From Xanthocytophaga agilis (GTDB lineage: Bacteria; Bacteroidota; Bacteroidia; Cytophagales; 172606-1): a stretch of 64,000 bases of DNA. A program made the translations under genes and the position numbers. The number at the start of each line of letters is the position of its first letter. Position 1 is the first letter of the stretch. This document shows, in pieces, positions 18,826-28,300 of the stretch. The stretch covers positions 124,001 to 188,000 of the forward strand of contig NZ_JASJOU010000004.1 in the NCBI RefSeq assembly GCF_030068605.1, given 5' to 3'. The notes below the pieces were generated by a model that searched no databases, was not told the origin of the DNA, and saw nothing but the letters and a program-made list of their open reading frames with translations.

Positions 18826-19653
18826 ATGAAAACATGGTTTATAACCGGTACCTCCACTGGGTTTGGCAGAGTACTGACCGAAAAATTATTGGAGAAAGGC
18901 GACCGGGTAGTGGCTACTGTACGCAAAGCAGATGCGTTGGACAAACTCAAAGCACAGTATCCGGACAATTTATGGATTTCTGTGTTGGATGTAACCGACA
19001 ATAAGGCAATAAAAAGAGCGGTGGATCAGGCCTTTGCAGATGTGGGTCAAATTGACGTAGTGGTTAATAATGCAGGTTATGCCCTGTTTTGTGCTGTTGA
19101 GGAAGCGAGCGACGAACAAATTAGTCAACAAATTGAGACGAATATCATCGGTTCAATACAGGTCATTCGGGCTGCCTTGCCACATTTGAGAAAACAAGGC
19201 CATGGGCGGATTCTTCAGGTGTCTTCTGCAGGAGGGCAAACTACCTACCCTAATTTTGGCTACTACCATACCTCCAAATGGGGCATTGAAGGGTTTTGTG
19301 ATACTATCTCCAAAGAACTGGCACCTCTGAATATTGGAGTTACGATTGTAGAGCCTGGGGCACATGCGACCTCGTTTGGAGCAGGTCTGGCAACAGCACC
19401 TGTGATGGAAGCCTATGAAAATACACCTGCAGGCGATGTAAGGCGTGCTATCGCAGCTGGCACATTTCCGATCTGTAATGATGTAGATAGATCAGTACAG
19501 GCTATTATAAACAGTATAGACATTTCGCCAGCTCCACTGCGAGTGGCTCTTGGAGGTGATGCCTATCGTGATATGCGTGCAGCACTAGTAGCAAGGCTGG
19601 AAGCATTGGATGCACAGAAAGAACTGGCTCTATCTATTGAGAACAATGACTAA
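18826..19653 (+). CDS. Short-chain dehydrogenase/reductase
   Basis: 275 residues from ATG 18826 (MKTWFITGTSTGFGR). The Rossmann nucleotide motif is TGTSTGFG, NNAGYALF marks the central strand, and the catalytic Tyr-x-x-x-Lys is in YYHTSKWGIEG. The length fits classical SDRs that oxidise or reduce alcohols or ketones with NAD(P). It lies 101 bases after the AraC regulator in the same direction; a TAATTTTG box at 18785-18792 suggests its own promoter in the gap. Substrate unknown. Confidence 0.9.
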   Translation: MKTWFITGTSTGFGRVLTEKLLEKGDRVVATVRKADALDKLKAQYPDNLWISVLDVTDNKAIKRAVDQAFADVGQIDVVVNNAGYALFCAVEEASDEQISQQIETNIIGSIQVIRAALPHLRKQGHGRILQVSSAGGQTTYPNFGYYHTSKWGIEGFCDTISKELAPLNIGVTIVEPGAHATSFGAGLATAPVMEAYENTPAGDVRRAIAAGTFPICNDVDRSVQAIINSIDISPAPLRVALGGDAYRDMRAALVARLEALDAQKELALSIENND

Positions 19654-19665
19654 CATCTATCCATG

Positions 19666-19696
19666 TCGGTTCCTCTATTTCAAACAGGGGAACCGA
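19666..19696 (+). terminator. Hairpin after the dehydrogenase
   Basis: TCGGTTCC (19666-19673) pairs with GGAACCGA (19689-19696), with further partial pairing inside (CCTC/GGGG). It stands just after the stop at 19653, before the convergent HxlR gene; no long T run follows. Confidence 0.55.
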
Positions 19697-19815
19697 TACT
19701 CTGTTATTATATCTGGACTGAGCCATCGGTCTGATTGCTTCTATTCTGTCTGGCAGAAAGAGTTTAACGTGTGGTAAAAAGCTTGAGATGGCATGATAAG
19801 AGACTAAGCTTCCTA

Positions 19816-20193
19816 TTATTTACGGAATACGTATTGGCGGTGTAAAGTGCCCCAGCTCCGCAGCTCTCTAATTACATTCACTAAACTTTCACCATGTGGG
19901 GTAAGTTCATATTCTACCGTTATCGGCTTTGTCTGCATCACTTTGCGCTGGATCAGTTCGTTTAGCTCCAGTTCTTTTAATTCCTTAGAAAGCATTTTGG
20001 CTGCGATACCGTCTACCCGTCTTCGTAAGTCCAGAAAGCGCATGGAGCCATATATCATCAGGCATCCGATGATTTGGATCTTCCATTTTCCTGAAAGCAG
20101 GATCATTGTATCCTTAATGGCTAACAGACCCTCTTTCCCGCATTTAATAGATTCAATGCGTTGTTCGCTGATATATTCTTCGTGTATTTCCAT
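19816..20193 (-). CDS. HxlR family transcriptional regulator
   Basis: 125 residues from ATG 20193 (MEIHEEYISEQ); nine extra codons upstream are hydrophobic and overlap the control region. The winged helix is typical of HxlR/DUF24: LLSGKWKIQIIGCLMIYGSMRFLDLRR, then KMLSKELKELELNELIQRKV, and a PITVEYELTPHGESLV wing. Divergent from the NAD(P)-binding oxidoreductase at 20402. Two abutting 18-base palindromes lie between them (20224-20259) and are the likely operator. The arrangement matches the known QorR/QorB-style pairing of redox-sensing HxlR proteins with quinone reductases. Confidence 0.85.
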   Translation of the reverse strand: MEIHEEYISEQRIESIKCGKEGLLAIKDTMILLSGKWKIQIIGCLMIYGSMRFLDLRRRVDGIAAKMLSKELKELELNELIQRKVMQTKPITVEYELTPHGESLVNVIRELRSWGTLHRQYVFRK

Positions 20194-20223
20194 AACGAAT
20201 ATAAAGATAAAGAATGTCAATGA

Positions 20224-20259
20224 GGTTTCATCAACGAAACCGGTTTCCTCCAGGAAACC
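20224..20259. promoter_or_regulatory. Tandem palindromic operator for the HxlR regulator
   Basis: GGTTTC-N6-GAAACC occurs twice, back to back: 20224-20241 and 20242-20259, with perfect arms and different six-base centres (ATCAAC, CTCCAG). It sits between the divergent hxlR (starts 20193) and the oxidoreductase (starts 20402), where binding could control both. Assigned to the adjacent HxlR protein by position. Confidence 0.7.
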
Positions 20260-20401
20260 AATAGTGAATGTTAGCGATTGCCCCTCTTATTTTGCCTCAT
20301 CCCTACAATGAAGGCATTGGCGTACGGCGATACTATCTTTTTTCAGATCGTCGTTGTGGCCAAGCCGCTCAATGTAATTTAATTGTTTTCACTTACTAAA
20401 A

Positions 20402-21277
20402 ATGAAACGCATGATTCTAGTAACAGGGGCTACCGGTCACTTAGGCGGCTCAATCGTAAAACACCTGCTAACGAAAATATCGGCAGACCAGATTGTTGTA
20501 TTGGTCCGTGATGAAAACAAGGCCGCTGACCTGAAAGCAGCTGGGGTTCATATTCGGATCGGTGATTATCACGATTCGGCTTCGCTTACGGATGCATTTG
20601 TCAATATAGAGAAGACAGTACTAGTAAGTTCAAATGACTTTAACGACCGTCTGGGGCAGCATAAAAACGTGATCAATGCAGCTAAGCTGGCAGGTGTCAG
20701 GCATTTTGTGTATACAGGTGTAAGTATAAAGGATATACATACCTCAGTATTACGGGATTTTATGATTGATCATTTTCAAACCGAAGAGTATGTGAAAGAC
20801 AGCGGTATGAAGTATACGTTTATGCGTCATAATCTGTATGCTGAAATGATTCCCTTTTACATAGGGCATCAGGTACTGGAAAAGGGTGTTGTATTTCCGG
20901 CTGGCGAAGGACGTATTCCGTTTGCTCTTCGGGACGAAATGGGAGAGGCCAACGCCAATGTGCTTACCACCGAAGGCCATGAAGACCGTATCTATTCTAT
21001 TGCCAGTGAGGTTGATTATTCTTTTCAGGATATCGCCGACATTCTTTCTGAGTTGTCAGGAAAGAGAATTACATACACCAATCCTGATAACACCCGCTTT
21101 ACCGAATCGCTGAAAGCTGCAGGACTGCCGAATCATATTGTACAGATTGCAATCGGGTTCTCTACTGCTATGCGCAATGGGGATTTTGATGTACCTGGCA
21201 CGGACCTGAAAAACCTGCTGGGTCGTAAGCCTGCTGGTTTAAAGGAATACTTGCAACAGACCTACCTGGGTGTCTGA
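20402..21277 (+). CDS. NmrA/QorB-like NAD(P)-binding oxidoreductase
   Basis: 291 residues. The N-terminal Rossmann motif is GATGHLGGSIV; LVSSNDFNDR and the FVYTGVS strand follow; the remainder (MKYTFMRHNLYAEMIPFY) matches the atypical SDR family of QorB/NmrA, which reduces quinones or senses the NADP redox state. Divergent from the HxlR gene at 19816-20193 with shared palindromic operators. A detoxification role under electrophile stress is family knowledge, not shown here. Confidence 0.85.
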   Translation: MKRMILVTGATGHLGGSIVKHLLTKISADQIVVLVRDENKAADLKAAGVHIRIGDYHDSASLTDAFVNIEKTVLVSSNDFNDRLGQHKNVINAAKLAGVRHFVYTGVSIKDIHTSVLRDFMIDHFQTEEYVKDSGMKYTFMRHNLYAEMIPFYIGHQVLEKGVVFPAGEGRIPFALRDEMGEANANVLTTEGHEDRIYSIASEVDYSFQDIADILSELSGKRITYTNPDNTRFTESLKAAGLPNHIVQIAIGFSTAMRNGDFDVPGTDLKNLLGRKPAGLKEYLQQTYLGV

Positions 21278-21450
21278 AATTGGTATCTGACCTGTCTGAA
21301 GATATACGTTCTACTAAAATTCTTATCCAGTCTGCTGAACGTATCTGCGAACGGTTAAACCAGATTTCAACCAACAAGCTGGAACGGGACAGACACCTTA
21401 TCGTCTCCCATAATTTTTTCAATTTTGAAGGTTTTACCTTTCACCCTTTT

Positions 21451-21645
21451 TTGTCCTCCTGAAACGACCTTCCCGCCACGGCGGGACAAGCGTGACAAGA
21501 CCGGCGGCCTTTGTATTCTTGAATGTATTTTTTCTCTCACAATACAAACATAGCTCTATTTGTCACAGGATTCTTTCAGAAGGACAGATAAAGGGGGATT
21601 CTTTCAGAAGGAAAAAAGGAGGGTTTTTCCTTTCTGAAGGATAGG
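21451..21645 (+). repeat. Dispersed inverted-repeat element, copy 2
   Basis: Left end at ~21451 (TTGTCCTCCTGAAACGACCT), GC-rich block with CAAGACCGGCGGCCTTTGTA (21497 on), central CTCTATTTGTCACAGGATT, right end ATTCTTTCAGAAGGACAG (~21569-21586). Two further copies of the end motif follow, forming a hairpin at 21601-21639 (CTTTCAGAAGGAAAAA against TTTTTCCTTTCTGAAG). It lies in the 514-base gap between the oxidoreductase and the LRR gene and shows no coding content. Confidence 0.7.
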
Positions 21646-21691
21646 AGAGAATGGATTCTCTAACCTTGACCCCCTATGTAGTGATTTTATC

Positions 21692-21733
21692 GTATGCGTC
21701 CAATTGAGTACAGGTAGGTAATTGGACGCATAC
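21692..21733. terminator. Strong hairpin, 14-bp perfect stem
   Basis: GTATGCGTCCAATT (21692-21705) pairs exactly with 21720-21733 around a 14-base loop, followed on the plus strand by ATTTTTT. It follows the minus-strand LRR gene (stop at 21792) on that strand, but the T run favours the plus strand, so it probably acts both ways. Confidence 0.6.
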
Positions 21734-21791
21734 ATTTTTTCAATTAAATTGGTAGATACTTACCAATACTGCCTGAGACTATAACAAGAAT

Positions 21792-22859
21792 TTACTTTTT
21801 GTATATACTACAGTTCTTCAAATTTGATAGTGATGGAAAACAAGCAGACAGAGAACGTAGCTGCGTCTTATCACAATCAATGTATTGCAGGCTCTTCATT
21901 TGGCAAATCACTTCGGGAATGATTGGGAAGGGATTAAAGTGTATAGACAAATGAGTCAGATTCTTCAGATTTTCTAAACCTGTTGGTAGTTGAGAAAGAT
22001 TGTTGTGGTTTATTCTTAATACTTCCAACTGCTCCATATTTTCCAGGTGCCTTGGCAAATGTGTTAATTTGTTGTGTGAACAGTTTAGTGCAGTTAGCGT
22101 TTTGGCTCCCGTTATACTCTCAGGTAAGGATGCGAGTTGATTATAACTGCAAATAATAGATTCCAGACTTGGTAGATAAGATACCTCATCTGGCAGAATG
22201 GATAACTGATTCTCATAGCAATAAAGAGATCTCAATCTAGGCAATGCCGAAATCCACCTAGGAAGATGTGTGAAAAAATTGCCTCCAAAGTCAAGTTTTT
22301 TCAGATTTTTCAGATTTTGAATCGTATCTGGCAAGTTGGTAAGCCGGTTACCAACCACTTCTAACCTCTCCAGATTATGTAAATCTCCAAGCTGCTCAGG
22401 CAATTTTTGTATCTGATTATTGGGAAGATCTAATAAAACCAGTTTGGAAAGCTTCCCTATACTTTGGGGTAATTTGCTTAACTGATTTTTTCTAAGACAT
22501 AGTTGCTCCAGATTTTGTAAAGATTCTATTTTGTCGGAAAGAAAGGAAAGCGATGATTGTTCAATTACAAGTTTCTGAAGATTGACCAGATCAAAAATGA
22601 TTTCAGGCAGAGTGTTGCCTGCCGGTTGGTAATGGTATAAATGTGGGGACTGAAAAAGTTGATGGCAACTAGCCGCATTGATGGCAACTCGTTTACTTTT
22701 AAACTGTTGCTGATAAACAGGCAACAGTTGATTGATGTACTTGTTAAATGCAGAGGCAAACTCAGAATTTCTTGCCAGAATAAAGGCCTTTTTTACCAGT
22801 TCAATATCTGGCGATTTGATCATTTCCAGGAGCGAGTCCAACGTACGGATAACTGGCAT
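21792..22859 (-). CDS. Leucine-rich-repeat protein
   Basis: 355 residues. From about residue 85 to 340 there are roughly ten 23-residue repeats of the LxxLxxLxLxxNxLxxLP type (for example LVLLDLPNNQIQKLPEQLGD). They form a solenoid used for protein binding. The first ~80 residues are helical, with no signal peptide, so the protein is probably cytoplasmic. No catalytic domain. Several repeats match the plant-type/Roco-associated consensus common in bacteria with large LRR sets. A tRNA-like stretch and remnants follow upstream at 23 kb. Confidence 0.85.
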   Translation of the reverse strand: MPVIRTLDSLLEMIKSPDIELVKKAFILARNSEFASAFNKYINQLLPVYQQQFKSKRVAINAASCHQLFQSPHLYHYQPAGNTLPEIIFDLVNLQKLVIEQSSLSFLSDKIESLQNLEQLCLRKNQLSKLPQSIGKLSKLVLLDLPNNQIQKLPEQLGDLHNLERLEVVGNRLTNLPDTIQNLKNLKKLDFGGNFFTHLPRWISALPRLRSLYCYENQLSILPDEVSYLPSLESIICSYNQLASLPESITGAKTLTALNCSHNKLTHLPRHLENMEQLEVLRINHNNLSQLPTGLENLKNLTHLSIHFNPFPIIPEVICQMKSLQYIDCDKTQLRSLSACFPSLSNLKNCSIYKK

Positions 22860-23048
22860 AATTAAAATGAATTATAAACGTTTTCTGTCATGTGGTATAT
22901 GTTTTCATTTTATTTCAAAATAGATAGTGGATAAATTATGCATCAAAGATAAAATTCAAAAGCAACATATTGCATTCTCACCTGTTACTGCTGTAAAGTT
23001 AATTTTACGATTGTACAAATCAACCCTACTAAATACTTATATTTACAT

Positions 23049-23157
23049 AGCTCAGAAGTGGAATGGTATCCATAAGAACGTTGCTGTAAACTGTACTGCC
23101 ATACAAACGGGATATAAATTCGGGGTAATACTGCAGGTTCGAATCCTGCCTGAGTCT
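23049..23157 (+). other. Degenerate tRNA-like sequence (tyrosine-like loop)
   Basis: A perfect T-arm (GCAGG TTCGAAT CCTGC at 23133-23149) is followed by CTGAGTC, which pairs with AGCTCAG at 23049-23055 except for one mismatch and one wobble. A D-arm-like TGGA-ATGGTA-TCCA follows at 23059-23072, and a CTGTAAA loop at 23084-23090 carries a GUA anticodon. The anticodon stem is poor and the region between loop and T-arm is too long, giving ~108 bases against ~85 for bacterial tRNA-Tyr. No CCA is encoded and the discriminator is T rather than A. Most likely a decayed or rearranged tRNA; an attachment-site remnant is possible. Confidence 0.45.
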
Positions 23158-23255
23158 ACTGATCATTGCTGTAGTATAGGCTGAGCATAAAGAATAGTAG
23201 ATGTGAAGTTGATAAGGCAACAAGTATAAATGCTATAAAAGGTTAAATCAACTGT

Positions 23256-23671
23256 ATGCATTACATTGGAAGAGAAAGAGCATCAAAAAGAATGTCTGCC
23301 AGAAGAGTACAATTATAGATAGATGAGAAAACTCATAATAAGGTAGATATTGAACATCTATTGGATCGAATTAACTTATCACCAGATGAGTTCCTGATAT
23401 ACTACTTCACAACAATCAATAATGAATTTATCCTTTTATCTTCCAAGCATATTATCTTTTTTGATAACAAACAAAATATTCGTTTTATAGCAATAGAATA
23501 TGTAAAGGAATAAAATTCAATCCTGAGTTTAAATCAGATCTGGATGCATCTCATCCAATAATTGTAGATCTGTATAATCAATCACCTTTGAATATATTTA
23601 TATCCAATGGACTGGAAGGAATCTCGTTTGTAAATGCAATTTCTTCTATAAGGAGAATTATGTACGAATAA
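23256..23671 (+). pseudogene. Frameshifted small gene remnant
   Basis: Conceptual translation reads well but is broken: after an ATG at 23256 there is an in-frame TAG near 23316, then DEKTHNKVDIEHLLDRINLS and continuing sequence to a stop near 23513. The following frame continues as GIKFNPEFKSDLDASHP to a TAA at 23671. Adding one A in GTAAAGG (near 23505) would join them. The family is not recognised. It is the first of several remnants after the tRNA-like element. Confidence 0.4.
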
Positions 23672-23758
23672 GTCTATATAGCATCACATATGTGGGATTA
23701 GCCTTTAAGCATTAAAGGCTATCCAGGGTCAAAGAAAACAAAACTTGATACAAGCTTT

Positions 23759-24199
23759 ATGATAAATACAAAGATTGTTTTTGTTCCTTTTCTTTACGTA
23801 ATCTTCTAGCTATACTCATTCTCTGTACACTCATCAAAGAGGATATATGGTACATATGGAAAATGTAAGGATATCTTTCACTGCTACCAACTTACCCTTA
23901 ACAAAGATCATACATTTAAATATTACATAAATGAATATGTGGCAGGTAAAGGAATTGTCAATGGCACCTGGAAGACTATTGAAGATACATTGATTATGAA
24001 TATAAACTTTCCTAAAAAGGAGAAACTAATTATTAAACAAGAAAACAGCAATTCGTTTACTAAAAAGCAGATCATTTTAAAGACAACTGAGAAAGACTCT
24101 ATACCCATAAGTAATGCAAAAGTAATAATTAATGATACTATTATGACGCAAAGCAACTATGATGGTGCTATATATGGTGCTCATCTATTGGGCCGATAG
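23759..24199 (+). pseudogene. Lipoprotein-like gene remnant with internal stop
   Basis: An ATG at 23759 opens a hydrophobic leader (INTKIVFVPFLYVIF) interrupted by TAG near 23807; beyond it the frame continues as GTYGKCKDIFHCYQLTLNKD and GIVNGTWKTIEDTLIMN. That pattern (G-x-Y-x-C opening, then a GTW turn and an L-x-M-N strand) resembles the small lipoprotein at 29461-29892. It ends in another frame from the following fragment. Calling it a pseudogene rests on the internal stop in the leader. Confidence 0.5.
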
Positions 24200-24416
24200 C
24201 AACAGAGGGGTAATGGACCCGCCTATGGTAGGTTCCTTTGAAGGAGATATCGGTATGTTTTATTGCAAAGATGTGTTTAAAGGAAAACCTATTATCGTGA
24301 TGTTTCACTGGGATAAAACCGATAAGAACAATCCTGTATGGAGTCAGGCTTTTTCTCCGGATAATGGCGTAAGCTGGGAGTGGAACGCTACGAATACATC
24401 CCATCGGATGAAGTAA
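24170..24416 (+). pseudogene. C-terminal fragment of a hypothetical protein
   Basis: About 80 codons, overlapping the preceding remnant in another frame. The piece IGMFYCKDVFKGKPIIVMFH and, near the end, FSPDNGVSWEWNAT resemble the C-terminus of the small DUF1579-like proteins that close with a 'SxDxGxTWExNW' pattern. The N-terminal portion is missing, so it is a remnant rather than a gene. Family identification is tentative. Confidence 0.45.
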
Positions 24417-24494
24417 TCAAACCCCAAAGATTGACAGTTAGAAATATAGACTACTATTGTGTACATTTATTCTGACACCAAACCCGTTTACATC

Positions 24495-24857
24495 ATGGAT
24501 TTTAGCAAATTAGTACCCAATGTATTTTACCAGGATATTACGGATGGGCTAAAGCTCTTCGTAGATTGCCTGGAATTTGAAGTTTCATACAACGAGCTAC
24601 ATGCCCCACAACGATTCTGTGTGCTGGCAAAAGGTGATTTACGAATCAACCTGTTTGAGGATGCCAACCTGGCCAAAGAACACAATCCGGAATTCAGGTT
24701 AGTAACCAATGACATTGAAGGAGTGTACAGCAAAGTATCTTCTTCACATCCCGAATTCTTGCACCCTAATCTTAACACGGTAACCCTTAGACCCTGGGGT
24801 GCCAGAGAATTCGCACTGACGGACAAACAACTCGGTATTGTCATTCAACAATGGTAG
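24495..24857 (+). CDS. VOC family (glyoxalase/bleomycin-resistance-like) protein
   Basis: 120 residues from ATG 24495 (MDFSKLVPNVFYQD); an upstream start would add 12 poorly conserved residues. One vicinal-oxygen-chelate domain: the pattern DITDGLKLFVDCLEFEV at the start and EFALTDKQLGIVIQQW at the end matches small VOC proteins in which a beta-alpha-beta-beta-beta pair is assembled as a dimer. Possible metal ligands are not clearly conserved, so it may bind rather than react. It stands alone after the remnant cluster. Confidence 0.75.
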   Translation: MDFSKLVPNVFYQDITDGLKLFVDCLEFEVSYNELHAPQRFCVLAKGDLRINLFEDANLAKEHNPEFRLVTNDIEGVYSKVSSSHPEFLHPNLNTVTLRPWGAREFALTDKQLGIVIQQW

Positions 24858-24900
24858 CCAGACTGACAGAATAACTATCAGGTCTACTATTCTTATACAC

Positions 24901-25071
24901 AGGCAGGTCGCTTTTTTTCGTTTTTTTCTGTTTTATTATTCTCCTACCTGCCTTGACCTCTCATCCTCAAATTGATTTGTCTTTTCAATGTGCTGGCCAT
25001 TAATTAGTAATCCAAGAGTAGACGGAACGATAGTTTTTTACATTGATATGGCTAATTGTATTAGCCATATC
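24901..25071. other. Two hairpins in a 458-base gap
   Basis: AGGCAGGT (24901-24908) and ACCTGCCT (24946-24953) frame a T-rich loop after the VOC gene. GATATGGCTAA (25045-25055) pairs exactly with TTAGCCATATC (25061-25071) around five bases. Neither is followed by a clean T run, so their role as terminators or operators is open. The remainder of 24858-25315 is AT-rich and ends with the promoter at 25260. Confidence 0.45.
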
Positions 25072-25259
25072 TTATTGGGAATCAAATCTTTTCGTCTATA
25101 ACCCAACTATTTAAAAGTAACATATTGAGGATAGTTATACGAGATATACAGATCTCTTAAACCAAATGTATTCTGAGACAATTTCTTTTGCTAAAGTTAG
25201 TGCTTGAACATTGTCTAAAAGAATAAGGTTTCGCGTAAGAATTTAGCCAAATCTGAATA

Positions 25260-25288
25260 TTTGTTAAAAAGAAATTTATATAATTTTG
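25260..25288 (+). promoter_or_regulatory. Bacteroidota-type promoter
   Basis: TTTG at 25260-25263 and TAATTTTG at 25281-25288, spaced by 17 bases, match both boxes of the Bacteroidota sigma-AB-type promoter. Transcription would start about 25295, 20 bases before the ATG of the large secreted propeller. Confidence 0.5.
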
Positions 25289-25315
25289 TAATGGGTAATT
25301 TGCTTACTATCTTTT

Positions 25316-28300
25316 ATGAGAAAAATTCTATACTTATTTGTTGGATTATTACTATTGTCTGGATCATCTGTAATTGGACAGGATTATTATATTAAGGGAG
25401 GAATGGGTACTAATTCAATTCCACGTCCATTAGGAATTGCTTTTGATGAAAATGGTTATTTATATGCTATTAGCGGATCAAGAATACTCATAAAAACTGA
25501 TCCTACAGGAAAAATACTTTTTCTAAGTGGTAAGGAGGGACTAGGTAACGGACAATTTAGTATTCCAGCCGATATTGCGATCAATAAACAGGGAAACATT
25601 TTTGTAACAGATAATGGATTTTCTTATGTACAAAAATTTGATTCTAAGGGTAACTTTTTACTCAAATTTGGAGATAGAGATAGCACAGATGGTAATAAAC
25701 CCTCCCTTCAAGGTGTAAAAGTTGATCAACAAGGCAATATATGGGTAACAGATATAAGTAACCACTGCGTACGAAAATTTGATCCAAGTGGAAAACTATT
25801 ACTTAAATTTGGATCATTTGGTTCAGGAGATGGGCAGTTTAATTATCCTAAAGGAATCGCGGTTGATGCAGAAAATAATATCTGGATAGCAGATAGAAGA
25901 AACTATCGTATTCAGAAGTTTGACTCTAATGGGAGGTTTTTGTTCAAGTTTGGTAGGGAAGGAACTGTTGATGGAACGCTTTCTGCCCCTGACTACATTA
26001 TGATTGATAAACAGAATAATATTTGGATAACTCAACAAGGAAATAGTATTCAAAAATTTGATCCTACAGGGAAATTCTTGCTTCGCATTGGTTCATACGG
26101 GAATGAAGATGGACAATTTCGCACTCCAACTGGTATTGCTGTTGATGCCCAGGGTGTAATCTGGATTGCAGACTGGGACAATAGTCGTATCCAAAAGTTT
26201 GATTCAGGGGGCAAGTTATTAGGTATGATTGGATGGACCTCTGTTAACAAACTTAGAACACTTGTACACATGAGTTTAGACGATAAAGGAAATATATGGA
26301 ACTATGGAATAAGTGGAATGACAAAATACGATTCTGATGGTAATTATATAACTAAGTTTGGATCTGACCTTTATGTTAAGAATGTTGTGCGGGATAAACA
26401 AGATGTTCTATGGGTTGTTGATTATGGATATAGTCGTATTTTAAAATTTGATACAACAGGTATGTTCTTAAATGTATTTATTGACAAAGGTATTACAGAC
26501 GGGCAGGTTGCCAACCCAACCGATCTTGCTTTTGATAAAGAAGGGAATATCTGGGTTGTTAATTCCTATACACAATGTTTACAAAAATTTGATCGGACAG
26601 GGAAGTTCTTGCAGAAGTTTGGTAGTAAAGGAGATGGAAATGGTCAATTTGGCTCTCCCGAATGTTTAACTATTGATCATCTTGGAAACCTTTGGGTCGG
26701 AGATTACAAAAATAGGAATATCCAGAAGTTTGATTCCAATGGAAGGTTTTTGTTAAAGATAGCATTGAGATATCTGGAGAAAGATACATATAGCACTCCT
26801 TTGGATATTCTTGAAGACCAGCAGGGCAATATTTGGGTGCTTGATCAATATGGTATTCAAAAGTTTGATTCCAATGGCGAATTAATTACAAAAATAAATA
26901 GCATTCCCAGTCCCAGAAATATTCAGCTGAATAAGAATGGAGAGCTTTGTTGTCTTTGTGAACTGGGAGTATTAATTTTTTCGACAGATAGTAAACAAAC
27001 CTTACTTACTGGGCGCATTTTTTCAGATGAAAATCAGAATTGTCGGTTTGATGATACGGAACAGTCATTACCAGGCATAATAGTAGTAGCACAACCTGGT
27101 AATTATTATGGATTTACTAGTCCTGCTGGAGGTTACCAGATCGCGGTAAATCCAGGAACTTATACAGTTAGTCAAGTCCTTGTGCAGACAAATGGAAAGC
27201 AATTACAGCCTGTCTGTCCTGCAAACAATGTTTCTCCAGAAATTACGCTAAAAAGTGGTGATATTGAAAATGTAGACTTTGCTAACAAAGTCACTACTTA
27301 TCCTTTTCTAGTAAGCAGCGTGACCTCTGATCGTCGACGCAGATGTATGAATGGAACAACGGCTATTTCTTATCACAACACAGGTTATACAACAGCTGAA
27401 AACGTAAAAGTATATGTTAAATGTCCACCACATATCATCTTCAAATCTGCAGATAAGCCATATATTATTGACAAAGATTCTAATTATGTATTTTCTATTG
27501 GGGTATTGATGCCTAATCAGGCAGGTAGTATCTGGATTTCAGATTCCGTAGCCTGTGTTGCCAGTGTAAGAGGCCTTACAGCTTGTACAAAAGTCTGGAT
27601 TATGCCTGCCAATGACTATGCCTTACCAGAAGAGTCTCAATGGGATAACTCTAATATTATACTTAATGGTAAATGTGTGGAAAATGGTAAAGTGCATATG
27701 GTAATCAAAAATATTGGACAGTTTATGGCTGATAGCGCCGAGTTCAGAATATTGTTCGATGCCCAACTCGCTTTGAACAGCAAATATAAGCTGGAATCAG
27801 GGGACAGTTTAGTGTTAAAAATCCCTGCCAATGGAAAAACTATTCGTTTAGAAGCTGATCAGAGACCAGGTCATCCCCATAAAATGCAAACTAACCTTAC
27901 GATTGAGGGTTGTGTGTCTTCTGTTAATGATATAATTAGTAAAGGCTATGTGGATATGTTACCTCAAGATGATGCAGAACCTGAAGTAGCTATTCAGTGT
28001 TTACCAATCGTTGATTCGTTTGATCCCAATGACAAGCTAGTAAGTCCTCGCGGAACTACGACAAATCATTATACTCCAACAAGTTCTGAGTTAAAGTATA
28101 CTATTCGCTTTCAAAATACAGGGACTGACTATGCTTATAAAGTTGTGGTTATAGATACATTATCAGAAAACCTGGATATTGCTACATTACAGATTGGAGC
28201 AGCATCACATAGTTATTCATTAAAAATGAGTGGCAAAGGAAAACCTGTATTAACCTGGACTTTTAGTGATATTAATCTTCCTGACAGCACACATGACCAG

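Noticed and set aside
23133-23157. Functional tRNA gene
   Set aside because: Only T-arm and acceptor are convincing; anticodon stem, length and discriminator base do not fit, so it is kept as degenerate.
22927-23223. Open frames on both strands across 22.9-23.2 kb
   Set aside because: They read through the tRNA-like T-arm; the minus-strand frame gives the RQDSNLQ pattern well known from tRNA genes mis-called as proteins.
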